From assembly GCF_013396335.1 (NCBI RefSeq), contig NZ_JABWSY010000004.1:1-64000 (forward strand): DNA of 64,000 nucleotides, read 5' to 3'. Of the stretch, positions 35,352 through 44,903 are shown in pieces; position 1 is the first letter of the stretch; every line of letters starts with the position of its first letter. The translations under genes were made by a program, and so were the position numbers. The notes beneath the pieces are model-generated. The model made no database searches. It was not told the origin of the DNA and saw nothing but the letters and a program-made list of their open reading frames with translations. Source of the DNA: Bacillus sp. EB106-08-02-XG196 (GTDB lineage: Bacteria; Bacillota; Bacilli; Bacillales; Cytobacillaceae).

Positions 35352-36089
35352 ATGAATCCAGTGATTGGTCTGGATGTATCAAAAGGAGAAAGCCAAGTTC
35401 AAGCATTTTTAGATAAAGGTAAACAATATCGTAAGAGTTTTAGTATTAAACATGATCTTAAAGGGTTAGAAAGTTTATTAGAATTCCTTCAAGAGGTGGA
35501 ATAGGCACAGAAATTAAGAGAAGCAGCCCTTCGTGATCCTTTTCAAAACAATCTCTACGATAGTCATATTTTTAACCTTGAAATTTTGGTTAAGATTGTT
35601 CTTCAATACCAAGAGCATCTATCCAATATTGCGAATGAAATAGATGCCCTCGCTAGTGAAATTGAAGAATATGAGATCCTTCAATCTATCCCTGGAGTAG
35701 GAGAAAAAATCGCAGCAACGATTATTTCTGAAATCAGAGAGATAGATCGGTTTAATGATGCCAAGAAGTTAGTTGCCTTCGCTGGAATAGATCCTAGTGT
35801 GGACTCTTATGGAAAGTTTACTGCATCAGTAAACCGAATAACCAAACGTGGCTCATGTAGGCTTCGCCACGCATTGTATATGGCTGTACAAAGTGGAATT
35901 CGGGATTCCCGTAAAAAGAAAACGACGGATGAGATCATTCCACGCAATAGAAGACTACGAGAGTTTTACGATAAGAAACGAGAAGAAGGAAAACCCTTTA
36001 GAGTAGCGATCATTGCATGTGTAAATAAGCTCTTACATTGGATATACGCCTTACTAAAAAGCAGAACAACTTTCCAAGATATAGCTTAG
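35352..36089 (+). pseudogene. IS110-family transposase with large internal deletion
   Basis: The N terminus MNPVIGLDVSKGESQVQAFL carries the first Asp of the DEDD RuvC-like domain. After EFLQEVE an in-frame TAG is followed directly by AQKLREAALRDPFQ, i.e. roughly 150 codons (most of the RuvC-like domain) are deleted. The C-terminal Tnp_20 part is intact: ILQSIPGVGEKIAATIISEI, KKLVAFAGIDPSVDSYGKFT with the catalytic Ser region, and RGSCRLRHALYMAVQSG. It cannot mobilise itself. Confidence 0.88.
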
Positions 36090-36115
36090 AACCTATATCT
36101 AACTAAATACAACAA

Positions 36116-36145
36116 AACCTTCCAATTAGAGTACATCGGAAGGTT
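36116..36145 (+). terminator. Hairpin after the IS110 transposase
   Basis: Arms AACCTTCC/GGAAGGTT with a 14-base loop, followed by ATTT. It probably marks the right-end side of the element. Confidence 0.6.
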
Positions 36146-36463
36146 ATTTGGCATGGACATTTTAGTATATCATGAGTCTAATAAACTTTTTATTAAAAAA
36201 TGTTGACAAACTTTTGGCTGGTTTTGCTTAAGTGAATTCCTTCACAATATCGAACCCTTATTCGTACACTATTTATTAAGTAAGCGTAAAATAGCTCCCA
36301 CCTTCATCAAGATGGGAGCCAATAGTATTATTTAGATAACTTATTAAAGACTATTCAATTTACAGGAATTGATGATGACCAAGGAAGCAATTGATCCAAG
36401 GACATTTCATCTGTCAAATCAATATTGGGAAGGGCTAAAATATAAGTTAATATAAAACTATAT
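36146..36463. other. IS110 right flank and remnant sequence
   Basis: Contains TGTTGACAAAC near 36203, a consensus -35 hexamer in the place where IS110 right ends often supply one for a circle-junction promoter. The remainder holds the tail of the frame described in the next entry. Confidence 0.35.
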
Positions 36464-36646
36464 CTATGTTCTTTGAATACCGATATTGTAGATAAGTAAT
36501 AACAGCAAATTTTCACGCTGTTTTTCTCCGTATTCATCGGCTCCAATCAGTTCTCCATCCCAGCACTCCATTGGAACGGGTGAATATTTTTCATAAAGAT
36601 CATAATTAACTGCTTGCGGTTCGTTTCTCAATCGTAAATCGGTCAC
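36355..36646 (-). pseudogene. Frameshifted ~95-residue gene of unknown function
   Basis: The start reads MTDLRLRNEPQAVNYDLYEK and YSPVPMECWDGELIGADEYG, then EKQRENLLLLLIYNIG. Here the frame stops soon after, whereas another frame continues EHRYSFILTYILALPNIDLT and ends MSLDQLLPWSSSIPVN. A single shift near 36480 would rejoin them. I do not recognise the family with confidence. Confidence 0.45.
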
Positions 36647-36911
36647 TACAATCCCCCCACATTTGAATTCTTTTAGTAAGGGTATTATTTCACAAAGTCA
36701 ACTAATAGTTAAGTCTTTGCTACGCAGTAAGGGTCTACTACGTATTAAAATATGACAAGCACAGATATTCAGGATTATTGAATATAATACTTTTTTAACT
36801 GTTGCTTTCATTAAAGAGTGATTTTAGAATACCTTAGTTTGGTTTCTAATTTAGCTGCACAGTGCCTCCCAGAGAAATCCTGTTTCATAAAATGTTTCCT
36901 TAAAAAAGAAG
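36647..36911. other. AT-rich gap, nothing recognised
   Basis: No frame, repeat or hairpin of note before the rlmCD terminator. Confidence 0.5.
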
Positions 36912-36939
36912 AAGCACAATCTCCTTAAAGATTGAGCTT
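36912..36939 (-). terminator. Terminator of rlmCD
   Basis: Arms AGCACAATCT and AGATTGAGCT (one G-U/mismatch) followed on the minus strand by TTCTTCTTTTTT. Confidence 0.75.
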
Positions 36940-37003
36940 TTAAAACATTACACTAATTCAATTTTTGCAACAGCCTCACAATGGCTTGAATAGTGATCGC
37001 AGA

Positions 37004-38383
37004 CTATTTCAACACTAACTGCGACACGCATTCAACATGGCTCGTCTGCGGAAACATATCCACTGGCTGAATATATTTCACTTCGTATTTAGCACTTAAC
37101 ATTTGAATGTCTTTGGCCAAAGTGGACGGATTGCAAGAGATGTAAATGATCTTTTCCACTTCTGTTTGTAGCATAGTTTGGATTAATTGTCCGTCAAGCC
37201 CAGTCCTTGGTGGATCGACAATGATGACATCTGGCTTCCAGCCCTTTTTCACCCATTTAGGCAGAACTTCCTCCGCTTTACCTGGTACATATTTCGTATT
37301 GGTGAAGCCGTGTCGCTTGGCGTTTTTCTTGGCGTCATCAATCGATTCTGGAATGACGTCCATCCCACGTACTTCTGCAGCTTGATCTGCCAGCCATAAA
37401 CCAATGGTTCCCACACCACAATAGGCATCAACAATTTTTTCCTTACCTGTCAGCGCCGCAGTACTTTTCACTTCATTATAAAGCTTAATGGTTTGAACCG
37501 GATTTAACTGGAAGAACGTTCTAGCCGATAGCTCAAACTGCAGGTCCCCCAATGTTTCTTGGATAAATTCCTCACCGGCTAAAGGTAACGTTTCTTCTCC
37601 GAAGATAAGCGACGTTTTTTGCTCATTGATGTTCTGCACGATTGATTTCACATTCGGAAGTCTTTTTTGGATTTCCTGAATGATCTGCTCCTTCTTTGGA
37701 AGTTCGTTTTGATTCGTTATAAGCACCACTTGGAGCTCCCCACTTTGGACTCCGATACGGGTAACAATGGTCCGAACAATTCCTTTACGTGATTTCTCAT
37801 TATAAATTGTAATTTTTAGTTCTTCGAGAATTTTCTTAACGGCATTCACTGCTTCATTTGTTTGTGAATGCTGAACGGCACAATGTTCAATATCAATTAA
37901 TTGGTGAGAGTTTAAGCCATACAATCCAGCTAAAACCTTTCCGTCCCTGCCTGCTAGTTGGAAACTGCTCTTATTCCGATATCCCCAAGGATCTTCCATT
38001 CCAATGGTTTCTCGAATATCGAGTTTGTCCACTTGGAGCCTTGTATGTCGTTCGAGCGACTGGATAACAATATCTCGCTTTTCTTTTAATTGCTGACTAT
38101 ATGCTAAATGCTGCAGCTGACAGCCTCCGCATTGCTCATAGACCGGACATGGAGGCTGTACACGATGCGGTGATTTAATCCGGATTTTTTTTATTTTTGC
38201 CTCAGCAAATTTAGGGTTAATCTTGGTTGCCTCTACGACTACCTCTTCCCCAGGTAATGCACCTGGCACAAAAACTACCTGCTTCTTAAAATAACCGACG
38301 CCTTCCCCATTAATACCGAGTCGTTTGATCGTTAAGGGAAAGGTCTGTTTTTCTTGTATTTTAATTGATTGATCTGTTTTCAT
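37004..38383 (-). CDS. rlmCD: 23S rRNA (uracil-C5) methyltransferase RlmCD
   Basis: 459 residues. N-terminal TRAM RNA-binding domain ([20 protein letters not shown]), then the iron-sulfur cluster motif [14 protein letters not shown] with a fourth Cys at EHCAVQ near 170, then a Rossmann methyltransferase with [15 protein letters not shown] (SAM), [12 protein letters not shown] and the catalytic Cys in [12 protein letters not shown]. In Bacillus subtilis the homologue (YefA) methylates both U747 and U1939. ATG 38383 is preferred (GGAG eight bases upstream). Confidence 0.93.
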   Translation of the reverse strand: MKTDQSIKIQEKQTFPLTIKRLGINGEGVGYFKKQVVFVPGALPGEEVVVEATKINPKFAEAKIKKIRIKSPHRVQPPCPVYEQCGGCQLQHLAYSQQLKEKRDIVIQSLERHTRLQVDKLDIRETIGMEDPWGYRNKSSFQLAGRDGKVLAGLYGLNSHQLIDIEHCAVQHSQTNEAVNAVKKILEELKITIYNEKSRKGIVRTIVTRIGVQSGELQVVLITNQNELPKKEQIIQEIQKRLPNVKSIVQNINEQKTSLIFGEETLPLAGEEFIQETLGDLQFELSARTFFQLNPVQTIKLYNEVKSTAALTGKEKIVDAYCGVGTIGLWLADQAAEVRGMDVIPESIDDAKKNAKRHGFTNTKYVPGKAEEVLPKWVKKGWKPDVIIVDPPRTGLDGQLIQTMLQTEVEKIIYISCNPSTLAKDIQMLSAKYEVKYIQPVDMFPQTSHVECVSQLVLK

Positions 38384-38482
38384 TTTGTTCACTCCAAATT
38401 TCGCTTCCGTTTGATTTCTCCGTATTATAGCATTATTAACAGAGAAAAGCCGAATTCTACGCGAATCCAGCTTTCCTACTCA

Positions 38483-39289
38483 TTATTTTCTCCAGAAACT
38501 CGGTATGATCCTTGCAATACCTTTCTTTTCCGGTTTGAATTCATCCAGACTTTTAAATTTATAGCCTTTCTTTTTCAAATCTTTAATAACGGTTTCTAAA
38601 GCATCAGCGTTATCCTTCGATACTGTGTGCAACAATAAGATACAGCCAGGGTGGATTTGTCTCATAATGTTATCATATGAATATTGCCAGCCTCTTTGCG
38701 AGTTGGTATTCCAGTCCACAAACGCCAGCGACCAGAAGACATGCGTGTAGCCTTCCTCCTTCGCAATTTGCATGGTTCTCTCACTAAAAACGCCCCGAGG
38801 CGGACGTAAATACTTCATCTTCTTTTGACCTGTTATTTCTTTTGTTTTGACCTTAACTTTTCTAAGTTCTTCACGAATTCGCTCATCACTGATTTGTGTC
38901 ATATTGGGATGGTGCCAGGAATGGTTTCCAATGAGATGACCTTCATCCACCATCCGCTTTGTCAATTCGGGTTGAGATAATAAATAATGCCCCGTCACAA
39001 AAAAAGTTGCCGGCACTTTTTCCTTCTTTAAAACATCCAATACTTGAGCCGTATAACCTGCTTCGTACCCATTATCAAAGGTAAGATAAAGCGTCTTCGA
39101 GTCTGGGTCTCCTTTAAAAAAGGCACCGTATTTATCAAGTATTTTTTCATACTCTGCACCAGCATCGGGCGGCTCTTCATCTACAGCTTTCTTAAATCCC
39201 CAATTGATTGGCTTATTGGGAGCGGAACCATATGTTACCTGAGGCACCATTAACAGCAGCAAACTAAGGATGCACAATAATTTCTTCAT
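38483..39289 (-). CDS. pdaA: Spore cortex N-acetylmuramic acid deacetylase PdaA
   Basis: 268 residues, NodB-type polysaccharide deacetylase. A signal peptide (MKKLLCILSLLLLMVPQVTY) precedes the catalytic domain: LYLTFDNGYEAGYT (motif 1, with Asp-Asn instead of Asp-Asp as in PdaA), GNHSWHHPNM (metal His), YLRPPRGVFSE and ILLLHTVS (catalytic His). PdaA forms muramic-delta-lactam in spore cortex, needed for germination. It fits a spore-forming host. Confidence 0.92.
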   Translation of the reverse strand: MKKLLCILSLLLLMVPQVTYGSAPNKPINWGFKKAVDEEPPDAGAEYEKILDKYGAFFKGDPDSKTLYLTFDNGYEAGYTAQVLDVLKKEKVPATFFVTGHYLLSQPELTKRMVDEGHLIGNHSWHHPNMTQISDERIREELRKVKVKTKEITGQKKMKYLRPPRGVFSERTMQIAKEEGYTHVFWSLAFVDWNTNSQRGWQYSYDNIMRQIHPGCILLLHTVSKDNADALETVIKDLKKKGYKFKSLDEFKPEKKGIARIIPSFWRK

Positions 39290-39353
39290 CCGTGTTCCCC
39301 CTATTTTCTTTTTTATAGTGTTTGTTTACCTATAGGGAAACATGATTAGTATT

Positions 39354-40319
39354 TTAAGGAAAAAGGATTGGCTGGTGGTAGATACTGTCACTAGTGCGGC
39401 CTGTTCGAGTAAAGTTAAGGAAGGATAATATGTATCCAGCGGCCCTTGGGGAAGAAAGATTGAGGAACTTCCTGATTTCGGAATTCGTAAACCATGGTTT
39501 GAAGATTAAAAAATAATCGTATATAGCTCTAGTATGGGCATCCTTTGAAATAATTTGACAGGCAGGGCATATCCATCTATTTCTAATATAATCCATTGGG
39601 GCAAATAAACATTCTGGGCATTGAACTCCAATAATAATATCGGATTCACGAATTTGGAAAAGTTTAAGTATATCTACCCTTTTTGGTGTGTGGTCTCTTA
39701 AAAGCTGGTTACTTACTTTTAAAATATCTTGTTCGCTCACCCATATTTTTTTATAGTAACCCTCCAATTCCTCAATCTTTTTTATTAAATCATGTGACTT
39801 ACAAATTTTATTTTCCGCTTCTTTGTAACCTGGGGTTATAATAATTTCACTGGACGATCTCGTAAAGACAACTAAATTTTCCATAAAAATAGGAGGTAGT
39901 TTATTTCTCTCTGTCCAATTTCTCAATAATATTTTGTGTCGATTCGTCTGGGAAATAGGATTCTCATAAATCTCTCTTGTGTCAGCAGTTTCTTGAATCA
40001 TTTGATTTTTTTCAATTGTTATTTTGCCTGAGTGATTCTTTCCATCAAGAATAATAAGAATATTGGGTGCAAGGAGCAGTACATCAATTTGAAAAAATGT
40101 TTCGCCTGCAGGGAGTCGGAGGTCATGTAAAATGTGGTATTTATGATGAGGAATTTGCCCCAATTGATAATTTAATTCTTTTTCGCCATTATAACCTGAC
40201 TTTAATATTTTTATGTTATTTTTTATTTCAGACATTTTTTCATGATTTATCTTTAGCCTTCTTTCTAAAGCCTCGGCCTGTAGTAATGATATAGGTGTCG
40301 TAAAATTTTTATCAAACAA
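39354..40319 (-). CDS. NERD-domain protein with C-terminal zinc ribbon
   Basis: 321 residues starting at TTG 40319 after AGGAGGG. The N-terminal 45-160 region is a NERD (nuclease-related) domain: YNGEKELNYQLGQIPHHKYH, FQIDVLLLAPNILIILDGKN with the Asp and G-K-N pattern of the PD-(D/E)xK fold. The C-terminal part has CPECLFAPMDYIRNRWICPA(C), a four-Cys zinc ribbon, then a helical segment. NERD proteins are suspected nucleases; the role is unknown. It is monocistronic. Confidence 0.85.
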   Translation of the reverse strand: MFDKNFTTPISLLQAEALERRLKINHEKMSEIKNNIKILKSGYNGEKELNYQLGQIPHHKYHILHDLRLPAGETFFQIDVLLLAPNILIILDGKNHSGKITIEKNQMIQETADTREIYENPISQTNRHKILLRNWTERNKLPPIFMENLVVFTRSSSEIIITPGYKEAENKICKSHDLIKKIEELEGYYKKIWVSEQDILKVSNQLLRDHTPKRVDILKLFQIRESDIIIGVQCPECLFAPMDYIRNRWICPACQIISKDAHTRAIYDYFLIFKPWFTNSEIRKFLNLSSPRAAGYILSFLNFTRTGRTSDSIYHQPILFP

Positions 40320-40465
40320 TAAAGTCCCTCCTAAATGGTTTGATGTAACTTTTCTATATCAATTTGGCATATCCTTCTTATATTTCAGTTTTATTATGAA
40401 GCTTTAGTGACAATTTATAGTTTTCCAAATTATTTTGTTGTTTTATTTTCTGGGGAACTTTACAT

Positions 40466-40998
40466 GTTCTACACAAAAATGTACAGGTTCTACACAAAAC
40501 CATACACCTTCTACATAAAATCATACAGCTTCTACACAAAACCGGACTGGTTCTACAAAACCATACCTGCTTCTACACAAAACCGTACAGCTTCTACAAA
40601 AAACTATACAGTTTCTACAAAAAACTATACAGGTTCTACACAAAACCGGACTGGTTCTACAAAACCAAACCTGCTTCTACATAAAACCATACACCTTCTA
40701 CACAAAACCGACTGGTTCTACAAATCCCAAACCTGCTTCTACACAAAACCATACAGCTTCTACACAAAACTGGACTGGTTCTACAAAACCAAACCTGCTT
40801 CTACACAAAACCATACAGCTTCTACACAAAACTGGACTGGTTCTACAAAATCAAACCTGCTTCTACACAAAACCATACAGCTTCTACAAAAAACTATACA
40901 GGTTGTACACAAAACCGGACTGGTTCTACAAAACCAAACCTGTTTCTACATAAAACCATACTGCTTCTACACAAAACCGGACTGGTTCTACAAATCAA
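40466..40998. repeat. Minisatellite of degenerate ~21-base TTCTACACAAAACC repeats
   Basis: About 27 tandem copies of a unit such as TTCTACACAAAACCATACAG (18-21 bases, variants with CGGACTGG or AACCTGC) fill the gap between the NERD and fumarase genes. Higher-order blocks of 60-100 bases recur (cag-cttctac...ctggttctac). The open frame that crosses it (YTKPYTFYIKSYSFYTKPD type) is a by-product of the 21-base period. No SD precedes it. Confidence 0.9.
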
Positions 40999-41011
40999 CC
41001 TGATCCGGCAA

Positions 41012-41044
41012 AAAAAAGAGCAGACCCCATATTAGAGCCTGCCC
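41012..41044 (-). terminator. Terminator of the fumarase gene
   Basis: Arms GCAGGCTC and GGGTCTGC (with wobble pairs) followed on the minus strand by CTTTTTTTT. Confidence 0.78.
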
Positions 41045-41053
41045 GCCAATCCT

Positions 41054-42598
41054 TTAGTTAAAAACGCGATCCTTAAATTGTGCTAATTTTTCTAATGAAG
41101 ACTTGTCTACATCTGCATGCAGGCTGTTCCCGTGTGAGTCCATGGTTACGACGGCTGTGAAGCCCTCTACTCGCAGGTGCCACATCGCTTCAGGAATACC
41201 AAATTGCATCAAGTCAACACCTTCAACGCCCTTGATACAATCTGCATAATATTGTGCAGCGCCGCCAATAGCATTCAGGTATACACCGCCATGCTCTTTA
41301 AGAGCAGCCAACGTACGTGGTCCCATTCCGCCTTTTCCGATAACAGCGCGGATTCCAAATTTCTTCATAATGTCACCTTGGTAAGGCTCCTCACGAATAC
41401 TTGTGGTTGGGCCAGCCGCTTTAACATGCCAGACATCTTCTTTATCCTTCAACATAACTGGACCACAGTGGTAGATGACTTGTCCATTTAAATCCACTGG
41501 TGAATCATGATCTGACAGATATTTATGAATGGCGTCACGGCCTGTATACATCATTCCGTTAATTTGAACAACATCGCCAACCTTCAATTCGCGAATTTGT
41601 TCCTCCGTGATTGGTGCTTGGAGAGAGATAACATCATTGGCACGAGCGGCAGCTGTTTCTTTCTCAGCTTCTGTTTCAGTGAAATCAATGAAATCGCCTT
41701 CCTGGTACATCCATTCATTAATTTCTCCGGACACTGGGTCTACACTTACGCCTAAACGGCGGAATGCCCAACAGTTGTAAGCGACAGATACATAGAAGCT
41801 TGCTGGAATTCGATTCATTACCCCAACCTTACAGCCTAACAACGTTGCTTCTCCGCCAAATCCCATCGTGCCGATTCCTAATTTATTTGCATTTTCCAGA
41901 ACGTACTCTTCTAACGCGCGTAACTCTTCGTTTGGATTAACATCGTCTAAAGAGCGGAATAATTGTTCTTTTGCTAAATCATAACCAGATGAACGGTCGC
42001 CGCCGATCCCTACCCCAATAAAACCAGCGCTGCAGCCTTGTCCTTGTGCCTGATAAACAGAGTGCATGACACATTTCCGAATACCATCAAGGTCACGTCC
42101 TGCTCGGCCAAGTCCTTCTAACTCGCATGGAAGACTATATTGGATGTTTTTATTTTCACATCCGCCGCCTTTTAAAATCAGACGAACATCAATATAATCT
42201 TTTTCCCATTGATCAAATTTAATAACCGGTAACCCAGCTCCTAGATTGTCACCACTGTTTTCACCTGTTAGGGAATCAACAGAGTTAGGACGCAGTTTTC
42301 CTTCTTTGGTTGCGATTACAATTGCATTTTTGATCGCTTCTTTTAATTCTAATTGGTTTACACCAACCGGAGTTTTAATTTTAAATGTTGGTAATCCCGT
42401 ATCCTGGCAAATAGGTGAGACTTGATCATCTGCCATTTTAATGTTATTGGTAATGGTTGCAAGGCTCATCGCTGCACTTGTGCCTGCGTTTTCCTTTTCC
42501 TTTGCCGCACTAACTGCACGGCGTACATCTTTTGGAAGCTTTGTAGAAGTTTCAACTACTAATTTGTACATACTCTCCTGAAATTTCTCGATATTCAC
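41054..42598 (-). CDS. fumA: Class I (iron-sulfur) fumarate hydratase
   Basis: 514 residues, the fused alpha-beta form. The N-terminal domain has VSPICQDTGLPTFKI and KGGGCENKNIQYSLP and GQGCSAGFIGVGIGGDRSSG, providing the three Cys for the catalytic 4Fe-4S cluster. The C-terminal Fumerase_C domain has LKVGDVVQINGMMYTGRDAI, GPTTSIREEPYQGDIMKKFG and GKGGMGPRTLAALKEHGGVY. It interconverts fumarate and malate in the TCA cycle. Start is GTG with AAGGGG upstream. Confidence 0.93.
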   Translation of the reverse strand: MNIEKFQESMYKLVVETSTKLPKDVRRAVSAAKEKENAGTSAAMSLATITNNIKMADDQVSPICQDTGLPTFKIKTPVGVNQLELKEAIKNAIVIATKEGKLRPNSVDSLTGENSGDNLGAGLPVIKFDQWEKDYIDVRLILKGGGCENKNIQYSLPCELEGLGRAGRDLDGIRKCVMHSVYQAQGQGCSAGFIGVGIGGDRSSGYDLAKEQLFRSLDDVNPNEELRALEEYVLENANKLGIGTMGFGGEATLLGCKVGVMNRIPASFYVSVAYNCWAFRRLGVSVDPVSGEINEWMYQEGDFIDFTETEAEKETAAARANDVISLQAPITEEQIRELKVGDVVQINGMMYTGRDAIHKYLSDHDSPVDLNGQVIYHCGPVMLKDKEDVWHVKAAGPTTSIREEPYQGDIMKKFGIRAVIGKGGMGPRTLAALKEHGGVYLNAIGGAAQYYADCIKGVEGVDLMQFGIPEAMWHLRVEGFTAVVTMDSHGNSLHADVDKSSLEKLAQFKDRVFN

Positions 42599-42715
42599 CT
42601 AATGTACCCCTTTCCCCTTGTCCGATTCGCAATCTATTTAAAAATTACAACTATTTGACGATATTATTATACTCCTATAAGCAATTGATTGAAAGATAAA
42701 GGTTTTCCCAATAGA

Positions 42716-42744
42716 AAAGAGCCTGTAATTAAACAGACTCTGGA
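42716..42744 (-). terminator. Terminator overlapping the end of the SE1561-like gene
   Basis: AGAGTCTG and CAGGCTCT pair with one mismatch around TTTAATTA, followed by TTTTC on the minus strand. Confidence 0.6.
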
Positions 42745-42926
42745 GCTTCACGATGATTGAATTCCTTACACTTGTTTTCTAATTCATCAATCATTTTAAT
42801 TAAATTATCGATATCATCAAGATCCGTATCCTCTGGATCGATTGCATCCAATACGTCTAGGAACATGTTCAATCTCTGCTTTAAAAAACTAACTTGTGAA
42901 TTTTTCTCATGAGTCGGACTGCCCAA
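42729..42926 (-). CDS. Small acidic SE1561-like family protein
   Basis: 65 residues: SFLKQRLNMFLDVLDAIDPE, then DTDLDDIDNLIKMIDELENK. A short helical protein of the SE1561 family conserved in Bacillales, function unknown. TTG start with GGGGGAGA upstream. It is separated from fumA by a normal intergenic gap. Confidence 0.7.
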   Translation of the reverse strand: MGSPTHEKNSQVSFLKQRLNMFLDVLDAIDPEDTDLDDIDNLIKMIDELENKCKEFNHREAPESV

Positions 42927-42980
42927 AGTTGATTCTCCCCCTTCTATATCAATATCCTACACTTTCTGCAGCTCTTTTTC

Positions 42981-43014
42981 AAAAAAGAACCCCTACTTAA
43001 CTTGGCAGGAGTTC
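42981..43014 (-). terminator. Terminator of the yfkD-like gene
   Basis: GAACTCCT and AGGGGTTC (one wobble) close a 12-base loop; T6 follows on the minus strand. Confidence 0.8.
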
Positions 43015-43025
43015 TTTCTCCAAAA

Positions 43026-43835
43026 TCATCTTGGTCTTTCTGATGCAGCAAAACCAAATGAAACATGATCCTGTACCGGAATCCATGCTCCAATTCCTTG
43101 GGAGGTTACATTTTTAATGACGATAATTTTTTTACTACCCTTAAGCATTAAATAAACTTCACCATAGGTGACTTTGCCTTTTTCATTGACCGCAGGTGCA
43201 TAGGCATATAAGTATCCTAGTCGATTAACTGGGATATTGTAGACATGATCGTTCTTCGTTCCTGATCCAATAATCGTTTCAAATGCCAGCGGAAGATGTG
43301 TTTTTTCCATTGCCTTTAACAGCATCATCTTTTTAACATCCTCTGCATTTGCGATTTTCGCGGTTAATCCGCCACGGATGATTTTTTGAGCCTCTTGTAC
43401 ATAATGAATCTGGTAAGGTACTTTACCGCCGCGATTATCATAGTAGTTTGTATTAATTTTTTGATACTCCCAGTTTGGAGCGGTTTCGGTTGATTCGTAA
43501 TTTAATGGCCATTGTCCAAGGTAGACGATTGCACGATAACCGATTGCAAACGGTGTGCTATTAATACTGGATTCATTGAGCATGCGTATTAAATCGGGAT
43601 TTTCAATCTTCACCTTTGATGAATCAATCAGCTTTTTCGTTAACTCACTAGGCTGTAAGGTAGGTAAGTCCTGTGTTGAATTGGGGTACGTATTTTCCTT
43701 CGTAATATTACGAACCGATGCAGGAACTTGATAGTTCGCTGGTTCCTTTTTTGCATTTGCCTTTTCAGCAGAAGCAGTTGGAAGAAAAGCTAAAAGTAAT
43801 AGCAGTGTTATAACGACAGGGATAAACTTTTTCAC
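43026..43835 (-). CDS. yfkD: YfkD-like exported protein
   Basis: 269 residues with a signal peptide (VVITLLLLLAFLPTASA). The body includes NITKENTYPNSTQDLPTL, FAIGYRAIVYLGQWPLNYES and GYLYAYAPAVNEKGKVTYGE, as in the YfkD family of Bacillaceae. Function is unknown. Position near the Ca2+/H+ exchanger and MFS genes matches B. subtilis yfkD-yfkE-yfkF. GTG start with AAAGGAG. Confidence 0.85.
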   Translation of the reverse strand: MKKFIPVVITLLLLLAFLPTASAEKANAKKEPANYQVPASVRNITKENTYPNSTQDLPTLQPSELTKKLIDSSKVKIENPDLIRMLNESSINSTPFAIGYRAIVYLGQWPLNYESTETAPNWEYQKINTNYYDNRGGKVPYQIHYVQEAQKIIRGGLTAKIANAEDVKKMMLLKAMEKTHLPLAFETIIGSGTKNDHVYNIPVNRLGYLYAYAPAVNEKGKVTYGEVYLMLKGSKKIIVIKNVTSQGIGAWIPVQDHVSFGFAASERPR

Positions 43836-43928
43836 AAAGAAAAACTCCTTTCACAATATAGCAGTAATAAGTCTGCTCATAGTGTTTTCGGAGTTGAAAA
43901 CTTTTATCCATTACAGCGAAATATTTCA

Positions 43929-44555
43929 TTATTTCCCCTTATAATTCCCTTCTATCAGTCTTTGCATTAATTTTTCAAAATAAGGGAAACACAGTTGAAC
44001 AAAGGGACCAATAGTAAAAGTGATAATGATTGTACCTATACCGATGGGTCCTTGTAGAATCAGCGCTGGGATTAAAGCAATAATTTCTCCAATCGTCTTT
44101 GCCATCATTAAACTTACTCGAAAACGTTCTCTAATGGCCATCATAAAACCATCAATTGGACTAGAAGGAAACTTTGCTTGTAAATAGATAGCCGCACCAA
44201 GCCCTATGATGAAAATTCCAAGAATTAAGGTAACGAATTTTATCATTAATCCATAAACCACAAATGATTCAAATACAAAAAACATCCATAAATCCACTAA
44301 AGATCCAATTAAGGTGATCGTTAATAGCGATAGTAGCTCCGGTTTTCTTTTTACCAATAAGGAATTTACAAATACTAACACTGCACCTTCGATGATGATC
44401 CAGCTGCCAATCGTCAAACCTATCCATTCAGTAAGTGCAACATTCAGTGCATCCCAAGCCCCAGCTCCCAACTCAGCTTTGATGGTTAAACAAACACCGA
44501 ATGTCATAATCATTAATCCTACAACAAAAAATAATGAGCGGTACAATAATGCCAT
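43929..44555 (-). CDS. YczE/YitT-like integral membrane protein
   Basis: 208 residues, five or six helices. Signature GVCLTIKAELGAGAWDALNV near residue 22 and FPSSPIDGFMMAIRERF near 130 characterise the YczE/YyaS family. The ATG at 44555 follows TAAGGAG. An in-frame extension of 46 codons upstream reads through the promoter region and is not used. Function unknown; B. subtilis YczE is linked to surfactin synthesis by genetic data. Confidence 0.82.
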   Translation of the reverse strand: MALLYRSLFFVVGLMIMTFGVCLTIKAELGAGAWDALNVALTEWIGLTIGSWIIIEGAVLVFVNSLLVKRKPELLSLLTITLIGSLVDLWMFFVFESFVVYGLMIKFVTLILGIFIIGLGAAIYLQAKFPSSPIDGFMMAIRERFRVSLMMAKTIGEIIALIPALILQGPIGIGTIIITFTIGPFVQLCFPYFEKLMQRLIEGNYKGK

Positions 44556-44854
44556 TTTTTTCTCCTTAAAAAAATTAATCAGAACATTTACAAAATTCAA
44601 ATAACCGGTTATAATATACTTAACCTTTAAAGAAGGAGGGCAGTAATCAATCGACGAACCATTTACCATTAAGGAGGTTGGGATTCCACTCATATATGAA
44701 AATTCAACACTCGTGTTTTTCTATTATAAATTAAACATGAAGGTTGGTGATTGATGGGCCCACGTAAACGCGATTGGTTTTACCCCATATAGCATATGCT
44801 CGATCATTATAGCATATTTCCAAGATTTACCCTTACATCGAATGACTAATTAAT
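44556..44854. other. Intergenic region with a small AACCGGTT palindrome
   Basis: Contains ATAACCGGTTAT near 44603, just upstream of the YczE-like gene, a possible operator. A 12-codon frame (MGPRKRDWFYPI, 44754-44792, plus strand) follows a weak SD and is probably not a gene. Confidence 0.35.
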
Positions 44855-44890
44855 AAAAGACTCTGTGCCGACTTGGCTCAGAGTCTTTTT
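44855..44890 (-). terminator. Terminator of the Ca2+/H+ exchanger gene
   Basis: Perfect arms AAAAGACTCTG/CAGAGTCTTTT flanked by A- and T-runs, usable in both directions. Confidence 0.9.
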
Positions 44891-44903
44891 ACATGATTCT
44901 GTT

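Noticed and set aside
35502..35510. In-frame UAG in the IS110 gene as a recoding site (pyrrolysine)
   Set aside because: It coincides with a deletion junction that removes most of the RuvC-like domain, so it is a scar.
40466..40998. CRISPR array
   Set aside because: Units are degenerate and contiguous, without unique spacers of constant length or cas genes.
40407..41003. 198-codon open frame rich in Tyr, Thr, Lys and Pro
   Set aside because: It is produced by the 21-base tandem repeat, has no SD and the similarity is at DNA rather than protein level.
44754..44792. 12-codon peptide MGPRKRDWFYPI
   Set aside because: Too short and with a weak SD; no supporting promoter or terminator.
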